Positions 10,720 to 24,465 of a stretch of DNA of 64,000 nt are shown here, in pieces (positions within the stretch are counted from its first letter, which is position 1; the number at the start of each line of letters is the position of its first letter). Where the stretch lies: positions 1,347,177-1,411,176 of the forward strand of contig JAQJVL010000154.1 of NCBI GenBank assembly GCA_035578905.1. Reading direction: 5' to 3'. The position numbers and the translations under genes are program-made. The notes under the pieces are model-generated. The model had not been told where the DNA came from and searched no databases. It saw nothing but the letters and a program-made list of their open reading frames with translations. The stretch is from Stictocephala bisonia (lineage: Eukaryota; Arthropoda; Insecta; Hemiptera; Membracidae).

Positions 10720-13700
10720 GAATTTCTAAGGTATTACCTATAGTATTTGAAAAATATATGATATATTGGGTTACTGGGTGACATACCAAGTGTTATCTTG
10801 CGAGACATTACAATCCATCATGGTCAAATAACAGGGTGTCCTCTTTGTGGAAGCATGCAAGGGATATTTTTGGATAGTCGTCAGGAGTGTCAAGCTGCCT
10901 AGCCTAAACTAAAGTGCACTTGATGAATGTTCCAGTTCAAAGTAATTATTTATTTATTATTATATTGTATATGTACTACTTGTATAATTTTATTAAATAT
11001 TTAATTTATAATAATGATTCTGAAAAAAATGTTTAAAAAACAATGTATGACTAATACATTACCTTTATATCCTCAAATAAATCGCGCATATTACACATTA
11101 ATAGATTGGTAAACTAGTCGACTCACCCCCTAATAATGAAAGTAAGCAGATAACTAATGACTTTTAAATCAGATCGAGAGTCCTAAGGTTATAGATAAAT
11201 ACCAGTAACAGTTTTATATATATATATATATATATGTTCCTAATTATAAAGATACTTACTCAATGCTATAATCAATAAACAGTAAAATTAAAACGCATGG
11301 TTAAAGCTAGAAGAGACGTATACTTTTCTTAACCTGTTTGCATCTCTTACTCTACAATCTAGGACATACAGTATTTGTTTTAGATGACAACTGGATAATA
11401 CGACTGGACAGTAATGGCCAAATGATTATAACTATAAATTAAGCTAATTGCTATAAAGTTAATTTACGTTAAAAATAAAATGTCAATGTAATCTAATTAA
11501 TAAATACTTCTTGATTTTTTTTTTTTTATTTTCTTAGACAAATTAACTTGTTTGGAACATATCTGTAACTATAAATCAACTTGTGATTACAACTATAAAT
11601 CAAGCTAATTTCTATAAAGTTAATTTACGTTAATAAAATGTAAACGTAATCTAATTACTATATTCTTCTTGATTTTTATTATCTAAAACAAATTAACTTG
11701 TTTGAAACATATATAAATGAGAACTAGTTAAGAACCGCTTTTTAAATAATTTACTGTATAAAGTGTTATACTTCCTTACATTTATAAAATTAATGGAATA
11801 GAAAAGAAAGTAAAAGAATATTATTTTATTAAAATCTAGTTTTATATAAAATCAACTAATTGGATGCATTTTACATTTCAAGACTAATATGACTCGATCT
11901 GGTACATACTGTGTAGCCAACATATTACTTTAATTAAAGAGCTTTGTATAAGTTATGTAATTTACGATTAATGTTACTCGATCTTGCATGGGCTACTTAT
12001 GTGGTGCATGTCTTGTAAAATATTTTGTTACATCAATTTAGTAAAATGGAGATATTGGAAAAAAATAGGGAAAATGTTCAAAATGCATAAGTTTCAGATC
12101 TAAATTTAGAGAGTTTAAGAAATTTAAAAAATCCTACACCCTCAAATAAAAGACTATATTTTTCCCAGTAATAACAAATTATCAAAAATGTGCTCCAACA
12201 AGAACTTTTACTCTCGAGTTGGTTCGACATTATTTCTGTAATTTACAGATTTTTATGACCGTTGGTAGCATTTATTTCTAGCTCGTAGTTCTTGATTGGT
12301 TGTTGGCCCTTATGTTTTTAGACAATTCAGTGGAAAGGATGTTTCCATGTAAAATTATAACGTCCTTTTCCAGTCATGTTTTCCGACACTATTTGTTTGG
12401 AACACTCATCGCTTTTTAGTGTACAAACCGGGTTGGTTGGTCAAACACTAGCAATTTTTTTATGTTTTAAGTGGTAGTGAAGTTAACGCACAGTTTGTGT
12501 TTCTTTAAATGTGTGCGTGGCGGTTTTGTGTTAAAGAATATTTGTACGTAGTTACGTTCCCTTAAAATATTTGAGCTGTCCACAACAAAACCTATTATAT
12601 TGAAATTTGTTAGTCCAAATTTCAATATATTACGTTTTTTAAGTAATAATAATATAGTAATCAAAAATGAATTACTAAGTCCCGTGGTTAAGTGGAATAA
12701 ATCTTTTTCATTTGTTATTTCAATTATAATATGAAATGGTTGTTTATTTATTAATTATATATTAACCGATTCACAAAGTAAATAATCACATTTATTCAAA
12801 AATGTTTGTTCTAAAATAAAAATGGAAATTATTGCTAGTGTTATAAAAAAAATAAATGTTATTCTTCAATTAATTACAGTTTCTTATTTTCTGTTGTATA
12901 TTTGTTGTATTTATTTTATCTATATATATTGTTGTTGTAAATATAAATTAACATCATCACAACCAGCTATGAATGTTGCCTATTATTCATAATACCTTAT
13001 ATTACTTAATAAGTATCGATTTAATCAAGGTAGATATCGAATATATTATTACTAATTGTAAATCACATTTCTCAGTTTAATTACTTTCTGCTAATCCATT
13101 TAAGTTTTAAATTCCTTAAACATTCTTTATTTTATCATATTTTGATTTATATTGTTCTAATTTATATGTTCATTTAAAGTGATGATGCCTCAACCGGCGG
13201 GATCGCTATTTGAATTAAATGTGTGAATATTTTTAATGTGTTTTTTATAAAATATTTCATATTTACCGTGGATTTACATAATTTGAAAAAAGTATTTTGA
13301 GAAGAAGTTTTATTTAGTTATTATAATTCTATTTAGAATTCTAATTATTTTCATAAAGCACTTAACAAAATATACCTGGAAGTATTTTCATTCGATCCTA
13401 TTGTTTTAGTAATTAAGGATTTAAAAATTTATATAATTAGCAAATATTCTTTTTCACAGTGCTTGACAGTGTCACAGTATCAAAAATACAGTGTATTTTG
13501 CAACCCAGTGTTGATAAACAATTACGTCAGTGTTTGCCGAGGTTCACTCTGTTTACCGTTTCCAATGTTTGTCACAGTGGTGTTCTATATCCGAACCTCT
13601 ACGAGAAAAACAAGTTTTTCTTAGCGAGTAGATTGATTTATGTATTGCGTATCTGATCCAAACAATAATATTTATGTTAAAAGATAACTTAAATAATTTA

Positions 13701-13929
13701 ACAATCCTAGAATAATTTATTAAAGTATGGTTTTTGCAGGTACTAAAAAGGTGTTGTACATATGATTGGGTTTCTTTGACTCCAAAACATGATCTAGCAA
13801 ATTCTTGCAACTCACTGAATATACCCTTTACCTTTCAAAATAATGATTTATTTTCTTTATTTAATTAATGTGTACATTGATAACTCGCAATCAATAGCTA
13901 ATACAAGACAAGAGAGATTACGTCGATAG

Positions 13930-15325
13930 TTTAATCATTTTAATGTTATGATTGCATGACCAAAATATGTCCATTAATTATAGCACGCATGAATATGGAT
14001 GTAGACGTATTTGTGTCAGATACTCCCCCATTCACATACAGTGATACAGACACACCCACCCCACACACGTAAAGTGGTATTGACCCACCCCATCCACCCC
14101 TACATGTACAATTTAATGTTACGATTGCATGACAAAAATATGTTCATTAAGTACAGTATGCATGATTATGGATGTAGACGTATTTGAGTCAGATACTCAC
14201 CCATTCACATACAATGGTACAGACACACCCACCACACACACGTAAAGTGGTATTGACCCTCCCCATCCACCCCTACATGTACAATTTAATGTTACGATTG
14301 CATGACAAAAATATATTATTCATTAAGTACAGTATGCATGATTATGGATGTAGACGTATTTGAGTCAGATACTAACCCACTTACATACAAATGTACAGAC
14401 ACACACACCCCATACACGAAAAGTTGTATTGACCCACCCCATCCACCCCTACATGTACAATTTAATGTTATGATTGCATGACAAAAATATATTGTTCATT
14501 AAGTACAGTATGCATGATTATAAATGTAGACATATTTGTGTCAGATACTCCCCCATTCACATACAGTGATACAGACACACCCACCCCACACACGTAAAGT
14601 GGTATTGATCCACCCCATCCACCCCTACATGTACAATTTAATGTTACGATTGCATGACAAAAATATATTGTTCATTAAGTACAGTATGCATGATTATGGA
14701 TGTAGACGTATTTGAGTCAGATACTCACCCATTCACATACAATGGTACAGACACACCCACCCCATACACGTAAAGTTGTATTGACCCACCCCATCCACCC
14801 CTACATGTACAATTTAATGTTATGATTGCATGACAAAAATATATTGTTCATTAAGTACAGTATGCATGATTATGGATGTAGACGTATTTGAGTCAGATCT
14901 CACCCATTCACATACAGTGATACAGACACACCCACCCCACACACGTAAAGTGGTATTGACCCACCCCATCCACCCATACATTTACAATTTAATGTTATGA
15001 TTGCATGACAAAAATATATTGTTCATTAAGTACAGTATGCATGATTATGGATGTAGACGTATTTGAGTCAGATACTCACCCATTCACATACAATGGTACA
15101 AACACACCCACCCCACACACGTAAAGTGGTATTGACCCACCCCATCCACCCCTACATGTACAATTTAATGTTATGATTGCATGACAAAAATATATTGTTC
15201 ATTAAGTACAGTATGCAAGATTATGGATGTAGACGTATTTGAGTCAGATACTCACCCATTCACATACAATGGTACAGTCACACCCACCCCATACACGTAA
15301 AGTTGTATTGACCCGCCACCCACAT
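13930..15325. repeat. 176-bp higher-order tandem repeat, eight units
   Basis: The word ATTGCATGAC recurs at 13,951, 14,124, 14,297, 14,473, 14,649, 14,825, 15,000 and 15,176, giving a period of 173-176 bp. Each unit joins an AT-rich part (AATTTAATGTTACGATTGC and TATGGATGTAGACGTATTTG) to a C-rich part related to the 36-bp minisatellite (CACACCCACCCCACACACG, GTGGTATTGACCCACCCC). Confidence 0.95.
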
Positions 15326-15514
15326 TTTAATTATTATGAGCAAGAAATGTTTGGAGAGTTTCTTTTTGTTTCATTTCATTTATTTGTTGCAGTTGAGGTT
15401 TCATATAATAACAATCCTTTTTAAGATAAACTCAAATAAAGCACTCGTTTATGATTTTATTTTAACCAACATATAAATTTGATTGAGGTTGTACATTACA
15501 GTTTAGCATTGAAT

Positions 15515-15518
<4 letters not shown>

Positions 15519-15569
<51 letters not shown>

Positions 15570-15583
15570 TTATAAGTAAATAA

Positions 15584-15664
<81 letters not shown>
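15519..15664. repeat. (TA)n microsatellite
   Basis: Two long TA tracts flank a short ACTTATAAGTAAATAAATAA interruption. The equivalent place in the left arm (5306-5326) holds only about ten TA units, so this tract expanded after the arms were formed. Confidence 0.95.
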
Positions 15665-15666
<2 letters not shown>

Positions 15667-15775
15667 CTTATGTCTTTGAAAGACATTTTAATTGTAAGTT
15701 GTTAACTAAACTATATTTTTCGTTACAGTTAATACTTAATCATACATTTTTATAAAAGGTTTAGTTAACAGCCAA

Positions 15776-18150
15776 TGCTTAAATCATAAACATTATGGAT
15801 TTATATAGTAAAAATTACGAAATAATAATTAAATCTAAAATTTTATATTAAACCAAAAACAAATAAGGACCACTACTATCACAATTTTTGTTCTTTAGTC
15901 ATATTTCCTAATAAGATAATTTCACATCGGAATATGTTAATAATCAGGAAACAAATATGAACTTGTAGGCGTACAGGGAGTCCAGTATTTTACTTCTCGT
16001 GTTTGCTAATCGACTCACAGTGTTGTTGATTTTCCTCCGTGTATGTGTACGAACTTGGTTGGCTGTGTTTAGCTTCTGTTTACTCAACCATTAAAAATAA
16101 TTATTTGTTGTTAAATAAATATTTTAGGGTACCTTTGTTTAAAAAATGAAGTTGAGGTAAACCTAGAAGCTTCATGATCATACATTTTGGAAATGTATTA
16201 TTATTTGATGGAAGAGAAATACGTTTGCAAATTTATTTTGCGGGAATTCTCTTCGATTAAGGACATATTTACTAAAACCCTTACGGGCTACAGACCAGAA
16301 CCCTTATGGAAGACTCAACGCCTGGCCACGTATCTTGTACTGTAATGAGGTCACTTCCACTTGATATTTAACACCTAGAGGTCCGTCAGGTATCCTTCCC
16401 TGCGCTTCATTAGTAACATTATGGGGGTGAAGGACGAAATAATTCTCTTACACGTCACTTGGCAACAACTATGCTGTAACCAGACCTACCGCGAAGAACT
16501 TACTAGAGAATTATCTACAAGCTAAGAAAACAAAATGTAAATGATTCTCCTTCTCTAGGCAGGAATTAATGTAGGTGACCTGACCTTCCCATATCCGATT
16601 CAGATTCTCTCTGAAGTAGCCATAACTCATCAATATATGGCACAGTTAGACAAATATTTCTCCAATGCTTCTAATGTTAGTGGGATAATGAGTCCAATAC
16701 CTATCAGGAATCCACTTAAATTTATCATTAATCTTAAGTATGCTGATTTTAAAACTGTTGTAATATTAATCCCAACTCCACCCACAATGGTATGTGTGAT
16801 TCATAAACAATTTCAAAGTTAAAAGAATGATTTTCTTCCGTCCGCTAAATTATGCCTTTAAGGAAAACAAATTGATTACTGATGCCAATCATAATTATAT
16901 ACTTTGTAAGCTTATGCAGTATGAAATGCAATTGTTTTTAAAAACATGTAGGTATTATTGAGCTATAAATTATAAAAATTTTTAATAAATTATGCCGACA
17001 ATAAATCTGCTTCAATTGAAAAAAATATGGCATTTTGTTTTCAACCCATTACTTTCATTTATGATGTATGGTAAATGTTAGTACAAAATGATATGCAGCA
17101 CTCAAAACTAAAAACATAAATTAAATGAAGTACGTAGTACATTTTACTGTATAAGCAAACATATAAATTTTTATCCCATGCCAAATTTTAAGTCCAGTGA
17201 TGTAGTTATTTTAAATGCTGTGGGATATCTCACTAAGAAACCAAATTATTGTACAAATATTTATATTGCATGAGATATTTGTGTATAAATAATATAGTTA
17301 AAACTATAATAAATAAAATTATAACTTTAATATTTAAACAGTATATCGAGAAGAAGTCTCTCAGTTTCAAGGATATTCATTAGGAATGTAACACATTTAT
17401 TCAATTGTTGTCTCAATCGAACGAACGCAATCAGCAGAACTTTCTTAAAGAACGTGGATCACCCAGGGGTTACTCTATCAACATTTCAACTAGGACACTT
17501 CTTTCAGAACAAATTATATCCTACCTCTATTTAAACGTTATTATTTTTATGTTATCAAAAAATAAATAAATATTGTTTTTTTCCTCAATACACCAATTCA
17601 AAATTTTTAAATAAAAACGGTGAAAATAAAAGTAGAAAATTTAATTGAAATTCTCAGTTACTTAAATCGCATCAGCAATATCTAACAGAGGCACCATCTA
17701 TACTTTAATGTAATTATTAATAAGAATAGTAAGTTTTATTTAATGTAGTAACTAGAATCAAAATAATAGAAAAAAGTTATATAAATAAACAAGTTAGTTA
17801 ATCTATTCCTATAAATTCTTGATTTAGCCCCTAAATAACCTTGAAGGTATTGTACACTTTATCTTTGGGAAAACAGTCATAAGAGTGTAAGTGAATTAAT
17901 AAAATGCCAGACACAAGGCATGAAGATAAAAAGCCATGGTTGTTTATCTGCAATTCTAAGAAAAGGCTCCAATATTGATGTATGATGGAGGTGCTCAGGT
18001 TTTATCTTGACCAATCTGTTCTATCTATCATTCCCGTACTTGATTATACGTCAGGACCAGGGGTTTACAGCACATTATTCTTGGTAAAAATGTTTCATAA
18101 ATCGTTAAAATTTTCTTAAAACCTCTAGTATTACGCTACGCTAGTTTATT
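15776..18150. other. No gene recognised
   Basis: About 16,240-16,640 is less AT-rich than its surroundings (for example GCCTGGCCACG, CCTACCGCGAAG) and may be an old repeat or exon remnant. The frames there are short (61 codons at 16,637) and match nothing recognised. The rest is AT-rich. Confidence 0.45.
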
Positions 18151-18151
18151 A

Positions 18152-18780
18152 GTAGAAGTAACCGTACCTAGGTTGTATTGTAAGTATGATCTTGAAGTAA
18201 CCGTACCTAGGTTGTATTGTAAGTATGATCTTGAAGTAACCGTACCTAGGTTGTATTGTAAGTATGATCTTGAAGTAACCGTACCTAGGTTGTATTGTAA
18301 GTATGATCTTGAAGTAACCGTACCTAGGTTGTATTGTAAGTATGATCTTGAAGTAACCGTACCTAGGTTGTATTGTAAGTATGATCTTGAAGTAACCGTA
18401 CCTAGGTTGTATTGTAAGTATGATCTTGAAGTAACCGTACCTAGGTTGTATTGTAAGTATGATCTTGAAGTAACCGTACCTAGGTTGTATTGTAAGTATG
18501 ATCTTGAAGTAACCGTACCTAGGTTGTATTGTAAGTATGATCTTGAAGTTACCGTACCTAGGTTGTATTGTAAGTATGATCTTGAAGTAACCGTACCTAG
18601 GTTGTATTGTAAGTATGATATTGAAGTAACCGTACCTAGGTTGTATTGTAAGTATGATCTTGAAGTAACCGTACCTAGGTTGTATTGTAAGTATGATCTT
18701 GAAGTAACCGTACCTAGGTTGTATTGTATGATCTTGAAGTAACCGTACCTAGGTTGTATTGTAAGTATGATCTTGAAGTT
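18152..18780. repeat. 39-bp minisatellite, about 16 copies
   Basis: Nearly identical 39-bp units containing AACCGTACCTAGGTTGTATT and GTAAGTATGATCTTGAAGT. Only scattered substitutions are seen (18,549 T for A; a C to A near 18,619), plus one shortened unit near 18,727. The period is 13 codons, which gives a 189-codon frame of repeated YCKYDLEVTVPRL. High identity suggests a recent expansion. A coding role is unlikely, because there is no flanking coding sequence. Confidence 0.95.
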
Positions 18781-19550
18781 TCCTTATAATTTATTTCACT
18801 ATTCCATGCTGTAGTAGAAATGTATAGTAAAAGGTCTGTTTGGTTAATATTAGCACGATAGTTATTTGACGAGGAAAACATAATCAACAAAGCGTTTTGA
18901 TGTGTTTTCATAGTTAAGAATTAAAAGTGGGATAGCAAAATTTGGATTTTTTCTGTTAATTCACTACCATTTGATAAATATTCTATTGCTCTAAAAACTG
19001 TTCCTCGATAATTTTTACGTCCACTGTGGTATTCCTTATCCGCTAGGAATCCGATATCGCTGGCCTTATCTTATCGCTTTCAAAGTACTACAACACGGAG
19101 AGTGCATTCGGCGATAAGTTAATCATTAGATTTACCAGTTTGTGATTAACTTTAGTAGCCACCTTACCTAACATAACCGTAATTGTGACAAAAAAGTAGT
19201 GTAAATGAAGTAATGGAAAAAGTAGTGGTAGTGAATTAACGGAAAAGGTCCCAAAATTGTTTGTTAAATTCATCTAATACAAGAGTATTATGAGTGTTCA
19301 ATACTACTTTAAATCTTTTCTAGAGTAAGTGGGTTTGTATATCTCGTAGAATTCACTTACTTTATTTTATATACTATACAATATAAGATCTATGACAAAA
19401 ATACAGTTCACAAATTCCTTTTAGAAACAACAGATTTGACATAGAATCAAGTTAAGTAAAAAACTCAGTATTCTTATACAATTAGTGTACAGTTCAAAGT
19501 GTTGGTTAAATAATCGATAATATTTTATTATATATTATTATAAATAATAT
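18781..19550. other. No gene seen
   Basis: AT-rich with short frames only (65 and 61 codons on the minus strand), neither with recognisable features. Confidence 0.5.
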
Positions 19551-19554
19551 TGAT

Positions 19555-20395
19555 CGTGCGATCTGATTAGTCCACTGATTCTGTTACGTCATTGGTCTAC
19601 TAACAATGTGATCTAATTTGACAACTAAAACTGTGATTTTATTGGTTTGCTGATCATGTGACCTAATTGATCCATAATCTTGAGGTCTGATTGGTCCACT
19701 AACCTATTGTATGATTAGTCCACTGACCCTTGTTATCTTATTGGTCTACTGACCCTAGAATCTGGTTTGTCTATTGATGCTGTGTATTTATTGGTCCACT
19801 GACCCTCTGATCTGTTTGATCCATTGATCCGGTAATTTGATTGGTCCACTGATCTTCTGACCTCAATGGTCCACTGTTCATGCGATCTAATGAGTTAACT
19901 GATTCTGTTTATTCATTGATCTACTGACCATGGGATCTTATTGGTCTACTGACTATGTGATTTAATTGGTCTCCTGATACTATGATATGATTTGCCCACT
20001 GATCCTACGATATTATTGGTCCGTTGACCATACGATGTGATTGTTCTACCGACGCTGATTTTTGGTTGGTTCACTGTGATTTAATTGGTCAAATAACCCA
20101 ATGATCATGTTGGTTCTTTAAATGATTATTACACTAATCCTGTGATCGTATTTTCCAATTGATCCTGTGATCTTATTGGCCCACTGATCATGTAATCTGA
20201 TTTGACCAAAAACCCTTTGATCTCATTGGTCCATTGAGTTTGTTATCTGATTTGACTACTGATCCTATTGTCTGATTGTTCCACTAATCCTGTGATTTGT
20301 TGTATCCATCGATCTATTTTTTTAATGGCCCACTGATCCTGTGATACAGTGGGCTATTAATAAATAGCTTTTCCTGAGATACAGTTGGTCTTCTA
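19555..20395. repeat. Degenerate ~25-30-bp minisatellite rich in ATTGG/CCACTGA
   Basis: About 30 diverged units of the general form GTGATCTGATTGGTCCACTGA with spacing near 25-30 bp. Each unit varies, so the array is old or under little homogenisation, in contrast with the clean 39-bp array 800 bp upstream. ATTGG, the reverse of the CCAAT box, recurs in most units. Confidence 0.85.
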
Positions 20396-21190
20396 CTAAC
20401 TACCAACCTCTTCACTTGGTCATTTACCCTCATAAGACGTATTAGACCTTTAATTTTACACATAAGTCTTCGAATGGCGTCTTACTAATGAGTAATAATA
20501 ATACTGTCTGCAATACTGCAAAAAAATTTCTCCAAAATTTATAAAAGAGTTCGGATATTTTTATTATTCGAAGCTATTTTTATTATTACTTTTAATAATA
20601 ATAATGATTTTATATTATTATAAAAAGAATGTAACCTAGTTATGATAATGAAAAATAAATACATTATTATTATATATTTTGAACAAGTAAATTTACAAGT
20701 AAGCACACAAGAAAAAATTTTAAATTGTAATACATTAATTTAAACAATAAGATAATATGCGTCATTTTGTGTGTGAAAAGTGTCGTGGAGAGATAGGTTT
20801 CACTGAGAAAATGCCTTGTGTATTTTTAGAAATTAAAGATAAAAGAAACAGAACTGGAAACCCCAAAAATAAAATCTTAAACTAACACCATTGTAGTCAA
20901 TTTATAATGGAGAATGAAAATAATTTATTTCAACAATTAAAACAAGTATAGCCTAAATATTGATAAAGAAGTACATGGATTCTATAAGCTGAATTAGAAT
21001 TATAAATCAAACATTTTCTTTAAATAAATTAATAACTGATTATATTATTCTTACTTAGTGCTTCAAACTAGTCCACCAAAGTACTCCTATGTATTGAATA
21101 CAAAAAATATTTAATTCTTTTAGGTATTTTAACCAGCGAAAGTAAAAAAAAAATTATTAGTAATTTTATCTGGTATAACAATAGTTATTA
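20396..21190. other. No gene seen
   Basis: AT-rich sequence with homopolymer runs; no recognisable frame or repeat. Confidence 0.5.
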
Positions 21191-21194
21191 TTTT

Positions 21195-22310
21195 AAAAAA
21201 AAATATATCTAAAAACTGGAAGTTTAATAAAGAATTGCTTTCCATTTTTATTGACTTCCAAAATACATATGAAAGTGTAAATAGAGAGAGGTTGTTAAGT
21301 CAAGTATAGCGGATTCTACATGCTAGTTGAACCCGTTAAATGGATAAATGTCTGAATCCTTCAGAATATATTCGTGAGTATTGAGATGGACTCTTCCCAA
21401 TTCTTTTCACCGTAGCAATAGAAGATGCACTCCAAAAATAGCAAATAGAGACGAAGGCATAACGATTGGATCTAGAATCAACAAACTGGCATTTGAGGAC
21501 GAAGTAATCATTTTTGCAGAAAAGTTAGACGATGTAAATGAGGTAACACAATTGGTCATAGTAGAAGCAGGAAAATCAGGACTGAAAGCAAATGATGCAA
21601 AAACCAAATACATAATATATACACTTCACAAAAAACCAAAACAACCTAGAACAAAGTCCTCTTAAAGTTTACAGTCATGAGTTTGAAAGAGTAGACACTT
21701 TTAAGTATCGAGGTGTTAGTTTATCAAATGAAAACACAGAAGAAACAGAAATACAAACTATGTTAAATCTTGCAAATAGTTGTTTTTATGCATGCAATAA
21801 ACTTATGTGTACAAACTTAATATCACATGTAACCCAAATTATACTATACAAAACAATAACCAGCCTATTACTGCTCTATGGGGCAGAAACTTGGAAATTA
21901 AATAAAAAAAGAAATCTAATTAATCGTACTCGAAAAAAAGGAAAATTTGTTGAAAAATTTTTTATGGAGTAGAGTGGAGCAGAAAACATAACAAAACACT
22001 AAGAGAACCTTATAAGAATCCAGATGTAGTCTGTGAATGTAAATGTAGAAGGATTAGATGGGCTGGACACGTTTGAAGATAAGAGAAGAGAAGATGACAA
22101 TTATTTAAAACAAGTAATAAAAAGAAACCCGGAAGGAAGAAGACCTAGAGGAAGGCCACGTATAAATGGTGGAATCAAGTGAAGGCAGATCTAGAGAGAT
22201 TAGGAGTGACGGGAGAAAATACAGGGGGTTGAGAAAGATAGAGTGGCTTTGTTTGTGCGGCCAAATATCTACTTAGATATTAGTGGTATAAGTAAGAGTA
22301 AGTATGATAA
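21195..22310 (+). pseudogene. RTE-like LINE reverse transcriptase remnant
   Basis: Read across frames, the sequence follows the RT and C-terminal part of an RTE/BovB-type LINE. It shows IDFQNTYESVNRERL (motif A region), LPNSFHRSN and FEDEVIIFAE (from the FADD motif, now altered), EAGKSGLKANDAKTKYI, FKYRGVSLSNENTEE, ITSLLLLYGAETWKLNKKRN, and a tail with RRLRWAGHV-, RPRGRPR- and WWNQVKADLERLGV-like elements. Several stops and frameshifts lie between the blocks (open parts 21,381-21,665 and 21,760-21,972). The catalytic FADD is not preserved, so the copy cannot encode an active enzyme. No endonuclease domain was found upstream. Confidence 0.8.
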
Positions 22311-24460
22311 TATTTGATGGATATTTAAATATAAAATACGATTTTGAAAGAGCAGTTAAATCGAACTATATATAGACATATTTCTTTATTTTTTCAAACT
22401 TCTTTAACCATAATATTGACACCATCTAATTTTGTAGGTGTTTTACACTTATAAACCTAGATTTTGAAAACCCATTTTAAAGATATACTCAAATTTTTTG
22501 TTTGTTTTGAAAATATGTTAGTACATTTCTTTTATCTTTTAGACAGTATTTATATTTTTCGTAAGGATTTTAAACCTTAGATACAAAATGATAATGCCAA
22601 TCTAATGCATATTTATACATCCAGACTGACTATGTGGATATTAACTAATTGAAATTAACTTAAAAACTCAATATAATACCACAGACTTTAGTCAAATTTA
22701 TTAACTCTATTTAGAATAAATGTTGAAAAATTATCAGAATGGCTCATTCATACTTTTATTTTTCACTGCTCTTTGCAGTTAGCTTCTAATGTACGTTGAA
22801 AACGTAGTATATCTAATAAAGTTGGTATAAGCCTTAAATGACGTGACCACAAAATAACTTTGTTTATCCAGTTTATTGATAACTAAAGGTGTTATATAGT
22901 AAGTAATTACTCAGGAGGAGTCACCAAGAAAGTAACAACATTTCAACAAATAATTAGTTATATCTTTGATTCCTCACAATAGTAGCCAGGATAGTTAAAG
23001 TTTGTTGAAATTGTGATGAAAGAACCTTTAGAAAATAGGAGGCTGGCCTTCCTCATTGGTCTGTTATGTCTCCCATCTTGTAAAATGTAGGTGGCCTAAT
23101 ACTGAAATATTAGCCTTAAAACTATTCCAAAGATTATCATTCATCTTATAAACATTAGGGTTATGAAGTAACAATAATAACAAGTTACCTACCAAATCTC
23201 TAAGAATTCATTGTAAGCTTCCATTTATTTTTTACCGTATCGAATGTAGAATTGGCTAGCTAGTATTTAAGTAAGTAGCTTATCAAACATCTATCACAGT
23301 TATTTATGGCGGTAAGCTACATGAACATCCAGAGTATGTTTGAGTGTCATTGGACTGGTATAATCTGTTTAGAAATCACATACAGAAAACAGCAGGTAAT
23401 ATTGAAACAGGGACGTTTTGCAGAAGCATCATGGATAGCCAATGCACGTGTTCGGCGTCCTGTCTTTGGGTCACTGATGCGTATTATCCCCCGCTTGTCC
23501 AATAGTGCTCATGTAAATACAGTGATGAAATCCCTGTGATTTCTTCATTACTGTTTATTTAACCGTGTAGTAATCATATAGGACTACTGTCCATACAATA
23601 ACTACGCAACGGAATCACCGTAATCGGATTGCTGATTTTTGTTGTTATTATATTTTTCAGCGGGCAGAGTAATGATTAATTACAATTCGGATGTATCTTT
23701 AATAAGTATGAATGTTACCTGATTTAAACATATGACATACAAATAAATCTGTATAGTATGTGTGTATGTATAATAGACTCTTGTGACAGCATTTAATCGA
23801 CTTTTATTATTATTTAATAATAATGTTAACAGTTTCTAGGTATTATTTTTTCACTTAATCACATTTTCCTTGGAATTTGTAACTGGCCTAAAACTATGTT
23901 AACTACCATGAAAATTGGCACGAATTGTGCAGTTAAGTAATTTATTTGTTTAATTATTATAAAATGTATATTTAAGTCATCTTTTTTTACAAATAGTACA
24001 TATAAAGTACCAACAACATTTCGAATTTTGTGAACAAGTCAAGAAGTAAAAGTGAGGGTGAGCTTGGTAAACGATTTGTTCACAACTGTTTTATCTAGAC
24101 TGTATCACAAACTTGGCTTTTAAACTAGTTATCTTTCCCAAACAGTCAATCAAAATGATTCCCAAAACCAACTTAACCCCCAAACCTATTTTCATTCAAC
24201 TTTTAATATTATTTCATGAATTCATTCATTTATTTTCTAACAGAAATACTTATCATTTATATGCCGTATTCTTGCTAAGTTACGGACTCGTGTTACCTCG
24301 TCAAACATTTTAAACTTGAGAAAGTTTTTTAAGAAAAATTTTTGGATCAAGACAGTCTGTCTTGAGATATGAGATGAGAATAGAGTTCCAATTCACTATT
24401 TAAACTCAAAAATTACTACGCCAGGATTAACAATACAAAATTGAAATTCAACATCAGGGT
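22311..24460. other. No gene recognised
   Basis: Mostly AT-rich. A 77-codon frame at 23,306-23,539 (MAVSYMNIQSMFEC...) is in slightly less AT-rich sequence but matches nothing recognised and has no splice context that could be argued. Confidence 0.45.
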
Positions 24461-24465
24461 TTAGT

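Larger units (their letters stand above)
10720..15775. repeat. Right arm of ~10.6-kb imperfect inverted repeat
   Basis: Reverse complement of 5195-9085 with several percent divergence and indels. It is longer because it retains about 11,310-11,920 and 12,430-12,855, which the left arm lacks, and because its 176-bp array has eight units against two. Part of it (about 11,310-13,100) also occurs in direct orientation at 27,285-35,215. An 85-codon frame at 13,553-13,810 (minus) is also open in the left arm (about 5998-6254), but neither has an ATG at its start and no family was recognised. Confidence 0.85.

Noticed and set aside
13930..15325. Possible CRISPR-like array of regular repeats
   Set aside because: The period is 173-176 bp with the whole unit conserved, so there are no unique spacers. 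The DNA is eukaryotic.
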